Origin: Collinsella sp.
GTDB taxonomy: Bacteria > Actinomycetota > Coriobacteriia > Coriobacteriales > Coriobacteriaceae
Direction: 5' to 3'
Assembly: GCA_019414025.1 (NCBI GenBank)
Contig: DXMU01000037.1
Span: 79,484 to 143,483 of the forward strand
DNA: 64,000 nucleotides
In this document: positions 52,035-60,495 of the stretch, in pieces
How the letters are laid out: every line of letters begins with the position of its first letter
Numbering within the stretch: the first letter of the stretch is position 1
Translations under genes and position numbers: made by a program
Notes under the pieces: model-generated
Database searches by the model: none
What the model saw: the letters and a program-made list of their open reading frames with translations, nothing else
Told to the model about the DNA's origin: nothing

Positions 52035-54227
52035 TTAGTTGTTCAGCATGCGGTCGAAGCTTCCCGAGTCGCCATCCCGATAGTCGGCGGTCATCAGGAT
52101 CTCCTGCGGAATGCGCCCGCCCTCGCGTAGCACATTGCGGAACTGCACGCGCGTGACCATGGGCAGATCCTTGATCGTCGCCGCCAAGTTCTGCGGCACG
52201 CCCTGGTTGGCAGCCGCGGGCTCGCACTCGCCGCCGGCCTTCACGCGACGCTTATGCTCGGCGAGCATGGCGCGGTACATGCCGGCATGCAGACGAATCT
52301 CAACCACATTGGCATTGCGAGCCTGCTCGACGATGCGCGCGCCCTCGCGGTCGATATCGCCCACGTAGTAGACGTAGTTAAAGCGATAGCCGATCTCAGC
52401 CAGATAATCGTCCAGGGCATGCGAGACGCTCGCCTTGCATCCGCCGCCAAAAATCACGCCGCCCACCTTGATGCCAAAGAGCTTGGCGTGCTTGCGGCCA
52501 CGCAGCAGCCTGACGATCTCGTCATAGGTGTCCAGGTTCTCGACCATAATGAACGGCTTATCGGCGCCCAGCGTAAAGAAACCCGTAAAGTGCACGGGGC
52601 GGTTGGGGGCGACCTTGATCGCCTGCATGCTGATGCCCTTTTCGGTCATGCGCCTTATCAGGCGCTCACCGTGCTTGCCGTCAAAAGCCTTCTCGTCGTT
52701 AAAAATCTGGTAGGCACGCTGGCGGCGCGAGGCAACCGGCGTATCGGCACCTCGGTTTTGCTCGATCCAAGCCTGGATGATTGCGATTTCCTCGGCAATC
52801 TTGCGGTTGGACATCTCGTTGTGCTGAGTGCGCTGCGGCGCCTTTTTGCCGTCCTTGCCCTCGACCTTAACAATTTGAGTCTGCTGCTCCTTGATCTTAG
52901 AGAGCGCCGTAGGCGTAGGGACAACTTTGAGCAGCTGCCTGCCCAAAACGCGGGCAAGGGCAAACGCCGATACCTCGCCGTGGACGGCCGACTCGGGCTG
53001 CTGGGTAGCACTATCAGCCGCGGCAGGCTCAGCCTGTGCATGAGGCTTACGCTTGGAATCTGCCCGGGTATTACGTTCCTGCTTGGGCGCAGACGAGCGC
53101 TTTTGCGGACGATCGGACTTGGCCTCCTTCGCCGGCTGGCGCTTGACCTGATCCACCGGAGTCTCGGCCTTCTCATCTCCGTTTTGTGTCGCTGTCTTCT
53201 CGGCCGCGGCCTCGGCATTTGAGCCACGACCGCCGCGGTGACGACGACGGCGGGGCTTGCCTGAGGCGCTCTCCCCCGCCTGCTTATCAGCGGTCTGTTG
53301 AGCTTTGACCTCAGTGTCAGCCGCAGGCTGCGACTCGGAAGGTTGCTGCTCGCGAGCCGCCGGCTCAACGGTTTTCTCGGTTTGTTCGGCCTTCTCGGCC
53401 TGAGCGGTCGAAGCCGGCTCGCCCTTCTCCTGACGCCTTACGGGATACGCGCGCCTCGCAAAACCACGCCCGGGACGGCATGAACCCGGAGCCTTCTTGG
53501 CAGACTCCTCAACATCGTCTGCAGCCTCGGAAGGCTCTTCAACCTCATGCGCGACATCCTGCTGCGCAGCCTTAAAGTGGGCACCACGGCGACGCTGGGA
53601 CTCCTGGGCCTCCACGGGCTTTTGCTCCTTCGCGGGCCTCTGCGACTCGGCAGCAACCTCGTTCTCAACAGCCTCGGCATCCGTCTCACCCTTTTGAGCA
53701 ACGGCACGACGGAAGCGCTCCTGCTGGGCGCGGCGCTGCGCATCGCGCTTGCCACCCCCGCCAAAACCGCCGCGTCCTGCCTTGGCCGTAAAGGCACGCA
53801 CGACGTTCTCATCGAGCAACTCATCGGTATCGACATGCTCACGCGGAGCAGCTTCTTCCACAGCAGGCACGTCAGCGGAATCCTCGACGACAAAATCTTC
53901 GACGGACTCGGCAGGCTGCTCCTGGGTATCGCGGATCTCGACATTGATGGTATAGAACGCCGGGCGCCCGTTAATGCCGCTGCCCTCGATCTTGGTCACG
54001 ATATTTGCCGCGATAAGCTCATCGCGCATCGCCTTGGTGTCGCATTCCTTATCGACGGAGCGGAAAATCTGCGCCAGCGCGCTCGACTTAATCTTGAGTG
54101 CCTTGCGGCAGAGCAGGTCGTAGGCAACCAGCTTGGCGCGCTCGGCAGAAAGCGATGTCTGGCTGCTCAGACGCTCAGCCAGAGCATCGACATTGTTTTG
54201 ATTATCGGAATATACCGTCTTGGCCAC
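52035..54227 (-). CDS. Toprim-domain protein with winged-helix N-terminus and long disordered RGG/acidic middle
   Basis: About 730 residues from the GTG at 54227 (AAAGGGG upstream; earlier codons overlap the leader). N-terminal ~100 residues look like a winged helix (LAERLSSQTSLSAERAKLVA; GINGRPAFYTIN). Residues ~130-470 are low complexity: acidic runs plus Arg/Gly tracts (GRGGFGGGGKRDAQRR; KPRRRRHRGGRGSN), as in RNA-binding proteins. The C-terminal ~250 residues hold a Toprim-like fold: KPFIMVENLDTYDEIVRLL (catalytic Glu) and YYVGDIDREGARIVEQA (DxD), similar to the DUF2220/JetD C-terminus. No JetABC genes are near. Function unknown. Confidence 0.7.
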   Translation of the reverse strand: MAKTVYSDNQNNVDALAERLSSQTSLSAERAKLVAYDLLCRKALKIKSSALAQIFRSVDKECDTKAMRDELIAANIVTKIEGSGINGRPAFYTINVEIRDTQEQPAESVEDFVVEDSADVPAVEEAAPREHVDTDELLDENVVRAFTAKAGRGGFGGGGKRDAQRRAQQERFRRAVAQKGETDAEAVENEVAAESQRPAKEQKPVEAQESQRRRGAHFKAAQQDVAHEVEEPSEAADDVEESAKKAPGSCRPGRGFARRAYPVRRQEKGEPASTAQAEKAEQTEKTVEPAAREQQPSESQPAADTEVKAQQTADKQAGESASGKPRRRRHRGGRGSNAEAAAEKTATQNGDEKAETPVDQVKRQPAKEAKSDRPQKRSSAPKQERNTRADSKRKPHAQAEPAAADSATQQPESAVHGEVSAFALARVLGRQLLKVVPTPTALSKIKEQQTQIVKVEGKDGKKAPQRTQHNEMSNRKIAEEIAIIQAWIEQNRGADTPVASRRQRAYQIFNDEKAFDGKHGERLIRRMTEKGISMQAIKVAPNRPVHFTGFFTLGADKPFIMVENLDTYDEIVRLLRGRKHAKLFGIKVGGVIFGGGCKASVSHALDDYLAEIGYRFNYVYYVGDIDREGARIVEQARNANVVEIRLHAGMYRAMLAEHKRRVKAGGECEPAAANQGVPQNLAATIKDLPMVTRVQFRNVLREGGRIPQEILMTADYRDGDSGSFDRMLNN

Positions 54228-54333
54228 GGGGCCCCTTTCATATGCACACATATACGTCCATATGGTACAACGCACGAGCCTATCCACGCAAAACATCTGC
54301 GAGAACGCCCTTGCACCACCTGTTCTCACAAGA

Positions 54334-54371
54334 AAAAAGACCGGGTCCGCTTGATTGCGGACCCGGTCTTT
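54334..54371 (-). terminator. cstA terminator
   Basis: AAAGACCGGGTCCGC (54336-54350) pairs with GCGGACCCGGTCTTT (54357-54371); six T residues follow on the minus strand. Confidence 0.9.
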
Positions 54372-54410
54372 CCGAGTCAAATAGATGGGAGATTCAACCC
54401 GTCCGACCGA

Positions 54411-56300
54411 CTAGGCCTTGGCGGCCTCGGCGTCGGCAGGAACTTCAGCGGCAGCGGCGCGACCGTACTCGGCCTTGCCCATCTCGGACCACTCGGGCTC
54501 CTCGTCGGGCATGGAGCCGGCCTCCTTGCCGAAGAACTCCTTGAGGCAGTTGACGGCGACGATGAGGCCCAGGACCATCAGCAGGACGGCGAAAACGAGC
54601 TGCAAGCCCTTGGTGGCGGCGACGGAGACGGCGGCCGTGGTGGCGGTAGCCGGGATGGTGCCGAAGAAGCCGTAAGCCTGGACAGCGGTCATGCAGCCCA
54701 TGGCGCTCTGGACCAGCGAGGTGAAGGTGCAGCAGAGCAGGAAGGCGACGGGCACGTAGAGCATCCAGCCCTTGCGGCCGGTGCACTTGCAGAACACGGC
54801 GAGGGTGATCATGGTCATGCCGCCGAGCAGCTGGTTGGAAGCACCAAAGAGCGGCCAGATGTTGGCATAGCCGCCAAAGGCGAGGGCGAGACCGGGAAGC
54901 AGGGTGACGACCGTGGCGAACCAGGGGTTGCCGAGAACCTTCATGTAGCCGGCCTTGGACTCGATGGCCAGGGCGTCGTTGGTCTGGGCAAAGAACTCGG
55001 AGAACGAGGTGCGGGCGATGCGGGCGACGGCATCGAGCGAGGTCAGGGCCAGAGCGGAAACGTTCATGGTCATGAAGACGGTAGCGAGCGTGCCGTCAAC
55101 ACCGAAGGCCTGCATACCGCGGGAGATGCCAGCGGCGAAGATCTGGAACGGGGTGGAAGCGACGCCGGCGTTGAGGGCGCCGGTACCGGCGGTGTTCATG
55201 TCGGAGAACATGATGCCGGCGACGATGATGGCAAGGATGCCGACGAAGGACTCGACGATCATGGCGCCATAACCGACCTTGACGGCGTCCTGCTCCTTCT
55301 CGACCTGCTTGGAGGAGGTACCAGAAGAAACGAGGCTGTGGAAGCCGGAGAGGGCACCGCAGGCAACGGAAACAAACAGGACCGGGAACATCATGCCAGA
55401 AGCGCTGGAGAAGCCGGTAAAGGCCGGAGCGGTGATGGTGGCCTGGCCGTTAACACCCAGGACGACGATACCGAGGACAGCGCAGGCGATCATGACGATC
55501 ATCATGATGGAAGTGAGGTAGTCGCGAGGGGTCTTGAGCATCTGGATGGGCATGGCGCCAGCAAAGACCAGGTAGACCATGACAACGGCGAACCACTGGA
55601 ACTTGTCCAGGTAGACCGGGAACTGCATACCGACGGCAAACATGAGAACCATGAGGACCACGCCGGTGACGAACTCGGTAGCACCGGTGAGGTTGAACTT
55701 CTTCTGGGCCCAACCAAAGGCGATAGCGACGAAGGTGAACAGGATGGAGATGGTACCAGCGCAGCCGGCGGCATAGGACTTGGTGAAGTCGATGGCACCG
55801 GTAGCAGCACCAGAAGCGTCAACGGCCGGGGTGAACATGAACGTCTTGCAGACCATGTCGGTGAAGGCGGCGATGACGATGATGCAGAACAGCCAGCAGA
55901 ACAGCAGGAACAGGCGACGGCCGGTCTTGCCGATGTACTTCTCGATGAGCTGAGCGAGCGACTTGCCGTTGTTCTTCATCGAAGCGTACAGAGCACCAAA
56001 GTCGTGGACGGCGCCAAAGAAGATGCCGCCGACGAGGACCCAGAGCACGACGGGCAGCCAGCCAAAGGCCATGGCGACGATCGTACCCGTGACAGGGCCA
56101 GCACCGCAGATCGAGCTGAACTGGTGCGAGAACGCGGTAAAGGCGGAGACGGGCGAGAAGCTCTTGCCGTCCTTCATGCGCTTGGCCGGCGTGAGGGCCT
56201 CTTTGTCAACGCCCCACTTGTTGGCCAGCCAGCGGCCGTAGCCCAGATAGCCGCAGGCGAGCACCGCCGCGGCCACAACCATGAGCAAAACTCCGTTCAT
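54411..56300 (-). CDS. cstA: Carbon starvation protein CstA family transporter
   Basis: 629 residues, 16 or more hydrophobic segments. Family signatures: KSFSPVSAFTAFSHQFSSIC, AGPVTGTIVAMAFGWLPVVL, FGAVHDFGALYASMKNNGKS and LFGASNQLLGGMTMITLAVF. CstA/BtsT proteins import pyruvate or peptides with protons. The C-terminus is an acidic, Ala-rich tail. AGAGGAGG ribosome site. Expression is probably set by a structured leader with a terminator hairpin (56336-56462). Confidence 0.94.
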   Translation of the reverse strand: MNGVLLMVVAAAVLACGYLGYGRWLANKWGVDKEALTPAKRMKDGKSFSPVSAFTAFSHQFSSICGAGPVTGTIVAMAFGWLPVVLWVLVGGIFFGAVHDFGALYASMKNNGKSLAQLIEKYIGKTGRRLFLLFCWLFCIIVIAAFTDMVCKTFMFTPAVDASGAATGAIDFTKSYAAGCAGTISILFTFVAIAFGWAQKKFNLTGATEFVTGVVLMVLMFAVGMQFPVYLDKFQWFAVVMVYLVFAGAMPIQMLKTPRDYLTSIMMIVMIACAVLGIVVLGVNGQATITAPAFTGFSSASGMMFPVLFVSVACGALSGFHSLVSSGTSSKQVEKEQDAVKVGYGAMIVESFVGILAIIVAGIMFSDMNTAGTGALNAGVASTPFQIFAAGISRGMQAFGVDGTLATVFMTMNVSALALTSLDAVARIARTSFSEFFAQTNDALAIESKAGYMKVLGNPWFATVVTLLPGLALAFGGYANIWPLFGASNQLLGGMTMITLAVFCKCTGRKGWMLYVPVAFLLCCTFTSLVQSAMGCMTAVQAYGFFGTIPATATTAAVSVAATKGLQLVFAVLLMVLGLIVAVNCLKEFFGKEAGSMPDEEPEWSEMGKAEYGRAAAAEVPADAEAAKA

Positions 56301-56335
56301 TACATTTCCTCCTCTAAAAAGAACTTCCTAGACAT

Positions 56336-56462
56336 AAAAAATGAGGGCCGTCGGTTGCGCTCGACGGCCCTCATCTTCATCAGCCGCCCGTTATCGTACG
56401 GGCTAGCTGTATGTGCTAACCCGCATCAGATAATTACTACGCTGATAATGTTTAGCTGATGC
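56336..56462 (-). promoter_or_regulatory. Structured cstA leader ending in a terminator-like hairpin
   Basis: Read on the minus strand: stem 1 GCATCAG/CTGATGC (56462-56456 with 56429-56423), stem 2 CAGC-CCCGT/ACGGG-GCTG (56409-56381), then a 13-bp stem ATGAGGGCCGTCG/CGACGGCCCTCAT (56374-56341) followed by a run of T residues, 36 bp before the cstA ATG. A terminator inside a leader behind alternative stems suggests attenuation or a riboswitch-like control. Confidence 0.6.
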
Positions 56463-56541
56463 GTGAACATGTCTAAGAAATCCTCTTCAATCATGATGCG
56501 AACGATCCGTGCGTGTTCACATCCCCCAGTGGTTGAAAAGG

Positions 56542-56570
56542 AGTATGAAACTTTAGTTACCTAAAGTCAA
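56542..56570 (-). promoter_or_regulatory. Probable cstA promoter with a palindromic operator
   Basis: Minus-strand -35 TTGACT (56570-56565), 17-bp spacer, -10 CATACT (56547-56542). The palindrome CTTTAGTTACCTAAAG (56551-56566) fills the spacer, an ideal repressor position. Confidence 0.55.
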
Positions 56571-56829
56571 CGCAAATATGTAATGAATTTTCAACTTTTT
56601 TGAATTTCTCGGTATAAAACGCCACTGACCTCGGACTTTACCCGACAAAAGTTTTTGCATGAGAGATGCCCCTCGGGAGCCGCGGGAGCTCCCATCTCAA
56701 ATGCGGAGCAAAGCTCCGCACACCATCTTTTTCTTTCAGCTAAAGCACGCCGGAAAGTCAACGCAGCTGGCTAACCTTGCCAGACGTTGTCGACGCCAAA
56801 CCAGCCCAGAAGCCATATCGATACAGAAA
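56571..56829. other. Intergenic stretch between cstA promoter and element C
   Basis: A+T-rich up to about 56640, then two small stems, GGGAGC...GCTCCC near 56675-56693 and GCGGAGC AAA GCTCCGC at 56703-56719. No gene seen. Confidence 0.5.
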
Positions 56830-56964
56830 GGTCCCCGACCGGAGGGGCCGGATATAAGGTTTATCGCGAGTTCCGCACGCAAAGAAGGCCACTTAATGTG
56901 GCCTTCGTCTTGCGCAGGACTGTAGAGCAGGAAACCTTATATCCGGCCCCTCCGGTCGGGGACC
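56830..56964 (-). repeat. Nested hairpin element C: conserved core inside 33-bp perfect arms
   Basis: Arms 56830-56862 and 56932-56964 are exact reverse complements over 33 bp. The 69-nt core (56863-56931) is the same as in element A for the first 60 bases and ends ACTGTAGAGCAGG like B. It ends 12 bp from the stop codon of the tsaB-rimI-tsaD fusion, in the same orientation relative to the gene as A and B. Confidence 0.9.
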
Positions 56965-56976
56965 GCACCCGTATGA

Positions 56977-59361
56977 CTACAGCGTCATGTTCGGATCGGC
57001 ATCGACGTCGAACGGCGAGATTTCGCCTCGGTCGAATTTACGGCGGGCAACCTCTGCGATCATGGCGGCGTTGTCGGTGCACGCCGAAAGCGGTGGCACC
57101 GTTACGCGGATCCCCTGACGCCCAAGCTTCTTGATCATCATCTCGCGCAGATGCGGATTAGCCGAGACGCCGCCGCCGATGCAGTATTCCTTGCATCCGG
57201 TGGCATGCAGGGCGTTTTTGGCCTTCTTGTACTGAACGTCAAAGACGGCTGCCTCAAACGAAGCCGCCAGATCGGGCAGGTGAATCGTGCGCCCGGCCTT
57301 GGTCTCCTGCTCGATGTAGAGCGTCACGGCCGTTTTAAGACCCGAAAGCGAGAAACGATAGTCTCCCCTGCTGTTAAGCGCGCGAGGAAAATCGATCGCG
57401 CGGGGGTTGCCCGTCTCGGCCAGCTTGGAGATGATGGGGCCACCGGGATAGCCCAGACCCAACGCCTTGGCTACCTTGTCGAAGGCCTCGCCCACAGCAT
57501 CGTCGAGTGTCTCACCAAGTACCTCGTAGTCGCCCCATGCCTTCACGTGCACGAGCATGGTATGACCGCCCGAGACGAGCGTGAAGATAAACGGCGGCCT
57601 GAGATCGGGCTGCGCCAGCAGGTTGGCGAACAGATGGCCCTCCAGATGGTTGACGCACACGAGCGGCTTGCCGGCGGCATAGGCAAAGCCCTTGGCGAAG
57701 GCGACGCCCACTACCAGAGCACCCACCAGGCCCGGACCCTGCGTCACGCCAACAGCGGCGAGTTCGCTCGGCGCGATGGCTCCACCCTCAAGACCAAGCG
57801 ATGCTGCGGCATCCTCGAGCGCCGCATCCACGACACTCACAATCACCTCAACGTGTTTGCGCGAGGCGATCTCGGGCACCACGCCGCCAAAGCGGGCGTG
57901 AAAATCAATCTGTGTCGACACCTGGTTGGCCAGCATATTGCCATCCGCATCGATAATCGCCACGGCCGTCTCGTCGCAGGAGCTCTCGATAGCGAGCACT
58001 AGGCGGCGGCGCTCAATTTCGGCACGCTCCCCCTCGGAGCGCCCAGGCGCAGGCAGCGGCCATACGCGCTGCTCTGCCGCCGTCGGCTCGGGCGAAGCAT
58101 TGTCGACCGGAAGCACCAGGGGCAGCGGAGCCGTCATGACGATGGCGTCCTTGCCGGCACCATAATAGCCGCGGCGACGGCCAGCCTCGGTAAAGCCCAG
58201 AGCGTTATAAAGCGCGGTCGCTCCCTCGTTACCGTCCTCGACCTCGAGCGAAGCCGTAGTGCAGCCGAGCATCTGGGCATCATAGCTCACGTGCGACAGC
58301 AGCTTGCGGGCAATGCCCTCACGGCGATGTGCCGGGTCGACGGCGACATCCAGAATCTGCACATCACCGTCCACGACCATACCGCCGGCAAGGCCCAGCA
58401 GCTTGCCGTCGTCGTGTGCCACCCACCAACTACGCGGCGCAGCGACGTCCTCGCCCAGTTCGGACAGGAACATGCCCGGCGTCCATGCCTCGTGTCCGGC
58501 ACCTTCAAAGCAGGCAGCCTCCAGCGCGCTCGCGCCCTCGGCATCCGCCGCGCCCATGGGACGGAACTGCAGATGACGACCGGCGAGCTCATCGGCAACA
58601 CCCGTAATTTCGCTCTGCGCACTCTCGGCAAGACCAAGACGCTTGCGCTCGTTTTCCTCGGCATCCGAAAGGCGCGTGTAAATCGGCAGGACGCGGGCCG
58701 GATCGCCGTCACCCGCAGCGTGCGCGAGCAGCAAGCCCTCGCCCGAAGGCCACCACAGGTCGCGCTCCACGCAACGGGCGGCCTCGTCCTCACCCAGCAG
58801 CTTGCCATAGCGCACGAGACCGTCACCGGTCAGCTGAACCTGGCCCCAGTCCGCTGCTTGGCGCCACTCATCGAGCGCCACGGCGGCCTTGACCACGTGT
58901 TCGCGCTCAAATTGACGCTCGGGACCCTCATCGACCAGCATATACAGCGCCGGATATACCTCACCGCGCATAGCATCGGCCAAGATACCAAGCTTGCCGC
59001 GCACGCCAGCCTTCCACGCCGTCCAAGCGCAAGCGTCGAGCGTCGACACGCCCAGCAGCGGAACATTGGCACCACGCGCGAGGCCCTTGGCAGTGGAGAT
59101 GCCGATGCGCACACCCGTAAAGGACCCCGGGCCGCGGCCGACCACATAGCAACCAACATCGCTGCGATCCAGACCGGCTTGAGCCAGCACGCCATCAACG
59201 GTATTCACGAGCTCAACGTTGGCGTGACGGCGACACATGTGGTCGCCACTCACGAGCTTCGTCTCACCCGTCTGCCCATCAATCCAGCTTGCCGCGCAGG
59301 CAAGCATGTCAGTCGAGGTATCGAGCGCCACCACCAGCGCGTTGTCGTTATGCAAGCTCAT
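56977..59361 (-). CDS. TsaB-RimI-TsaD triple fusion (tRNA t6A synthesis plus N-acetyltransferase)
   Basis: 794 residues from the ATG at 59361, which overlaps the end of tsaE by 14 bp. Residues ~9-235 are TsaB (VVALDTSTDMLACAASW; GRGPGSFTGVRIGISTAKGL). About 265-412 is a GNAT domain of the RimI type (VDPAHRREGIARKLLSHV; YNALGFTEAGRRRGYYG). About 455-790 is TsaD (AIESSCDETAVAIID; GPGLVGALVVGVAFAKG; metal site in NHLEGH; GGGVSANPHLREM). With TsaE upstream and a TsaC elsewhere it would make N6-threonylcarbamoyladenosine in tRNAs reading ANN codons. Confidence 0.94.
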   Translation of the reverse strand: MSLHNDNALVVALDTSTDMLACAASWIDGQTGETKLVSGDHMCRRHANVELVNTVDGVLAQAGLDRSDVGCYVVGRGPGSFTGVRIGISTAKGLARGANVPLLGVSTLDACAWTAWKAGVRGKLGILADAMRGEVYPALYMLVDEGPERQFEREHVVKAAVALDEWRQAADWGQVQLTGDGLVRYGKLLGEDEAARCVERDLWWPSGEGLLLAHAAGDGDPARVLPIYTRLSDAEENERKRLGLAESAQSEITGVADELAGRHLQFRPMGAADAEGASALEAACFEGAGHEAWTPGMFLSELGEDVAAPRSWWVAHDDGKLLGLAGGMVVDGDVQILDVAVDPAHRREGIARKLLSHVSYDAQMLGCTTASLEVEDGNEGATALYNALGFTEAGRRRGYYGAGKDAIVMTAPLPLVLPVDNASPEPTAAEQRVWPLPAPGRSEGERAEIERRRLVLAIESSCDETAVAIIDADGNMLANQVSTQIDFHARFGGVVPEIASRKHVEVIVSVVDAALEDAAASLGLEGGAIAPSELAAVGVTQGPGLVGALVVGVAFAKGFAYAAGKPLVCVNHLEGHLFANLLAQPDLRPPFIFTLVSGGHTMLVHVKAWGDYEVLGETLDDAVGEAFDKVAKALGLGYPGGPIISKLAETGNPRAIDFPRALNSRGDYRFSLSGLKTAVTLYIEQETKAGRTIHLPDLAASFEAAVFDVQYKKAKNALHATGCKEYCIGGGVSANPHLREMMIKKLGRQGIRVTVPPLSACTDNAAMIAEVARRKFDRGEISPFDVDADPNMTL

Positions 59362-59854
59362 CTTGTACAGCCTTATCAATCAAATGGGAAAGTTCCATTG
59401 CGCGGTCACCGTGCGCCTCAAGCGTTATCGTTCGCACGTCGCTGTCGCCCTCATCACGCCTGAGCGTCACCGAAAGATACTCATCCGTCAGCTCGTCCTG
59501 GAATTGTTCGCCCCATTCCAGCAGGCAAGCACCCTCATAGCCCAGCACATCGAAAATGCCCGTATCCTCGAGCTCGTAGGCATGCTCCAGGCGGTATAGA
59601 TCAAAGTGAAACAGCGGAATACGACCTTGATCGTGAACGGCCATGAGGGCGAACGTAGGGCTCGTAACCATATGCCCATCGCCCAGCCCGCGCGAGACGC
59701 CCTTGGTAAAGTGAGTTTTGCCCACTCCCAGGCCACCGGTCAGGATGAGCACATCGCCGTCCTCAAGGCACGGTGCAATTAGCTCGCCAAAGTACTCCGT
59801 ATCGGCAGCGCAAGTCGTTTTGTAAGTACCTACCCCCAGGCGCTCCAGGGACAT
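59348..59854 (-). CDS. tsaE: tRNA t6A synthesis ATPase TsaE
   Basis: 168 residues. Walker A LTGGLGVGKTHFTKGVSRGL, the TSPTFALMAVHD and FHFDLYRLEH motifs of the family, and LEWGEQFQDEL. It drives the TsaB-TsaD cycle, so its overlap with the fusion gene makes sense. AAGGAG ribosome site. Confidence 0.94.
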   Translation of the reverse strand: MSLERLGVGTYKTTCAADTEYFGELIAPCLEDGDVLILTGGLGVGKTHFTKGVSRGLGDGHMVTSPTFALMAVHDQGRIPLFHFDLYRLEHAYELEDTGIFDVLGYEGACLLEWGEQFQDELTDEYLSVTLRRDEGDSDVRTITLEAHGDRAMELSHLIDKAVQDELA

Positions 59855-59866
59855 ATATGCTCCTTA

Positions 59867-60487
59867 TTATTCCGAGGCGTCCTCTGGCGCGGGATGTCGC
59901 TCCAGATAGTCGCCCAGCATCTTAAAGTCTTCCTCCAGCAGCTCCTGCCAAGCCGGATTGCGCAGCGCTGCTGCCGGATGGAACGTGGGCATTACCACAA
60001 AATGCCCCATCTGGTGGAACCTGCCGCGCAGCTTAGTAATGCCAATCTCGGTCTTTAGCACAAAGTGCGTCGCGGGGTTGCCGAGCGTCACAATAATATC
60101 GGGCCAGATGCTTCGAATCTGCTCACGCAAAAATGGCGAGCAAGCCAGCACTTCCTCGGGACGCGGATTGCGGTTTCCCGGCGGGCGGCACTTAAGCACG
60201 TTGGCAATGTAGACGTCTTCGCGTTTGAGCCCCGCCAGCGACAAAATGCCGTTGAGGTCCTCGCCTGCCGCCCCCACAAAGGGCTCGCCCTGCAAATCCT
60301 CATTGCGGCCCGGCGCCTCGCCAATAAACATCACGCGAGCGTGGGGGTTTCCCACGCCAAACACGATGTTATGGCGCGACTGGTAAAGCTGGCAAAGGTG
60401 ACAATCGCCCAGAACGGCCTCGATCTCCTCGAGTGCGACCTCACGCGGCGCCTGATGGCTATGGCCGGGGATGTGCATGACGCCCAT
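59867..60487 (-). CDS. Uracil-DNA glycosylase, family 4 (Fe-S)
   Basis: 206 residues from the ATG at 60487 (TAGGAG upstream, inside the gap to alr); the longer frame overlaps alr. Active-site motif MFIGEAPGRNEDLQGEPFVG, late motif MPTFHPAAALRNP, and four cysteines at 29, 32, 100 and 116, spaced as the [4Fe-4S] ligands of this family. It removes uracil from DNA. Confidence 0.92.
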   Translation of the reverse strand: MGVMHIPGHSHQAPREVALEEIEAVLGDCHLCQLYQSRHNIVFGVGNPHARVMFIGEAPGRNEDLQGEPFVGAAGEDLNGILSLAGLKREDVYIANVLKCRPPGNRNPRPEEVLACSPFLREQIRSIWPDIIVTLGNPATHFVLKTEIGITKLRGRFHQMGHFVVMPTFHPAAALRNPAWQELLEEDFKMLGDYLERHPAPEDASE

Positions 60488-60495
60488 AGCGACTC

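Noticed and set aside
53547..56459. 970-residue plus-strand ORF opposite the Toprim gene and cstA
   Set aside because: Spans two real minus-strand genes and their terminator; Asp/Gly/His-rich shadow.
18601..56964. Elements A-C as ordinary terminators
   Set aside because: Arms of 33 bp without any mismatch around a shared core exceed what a terminator needs, and no T-tract follows the outer stem; a terminating role is still possible for the inner stem.
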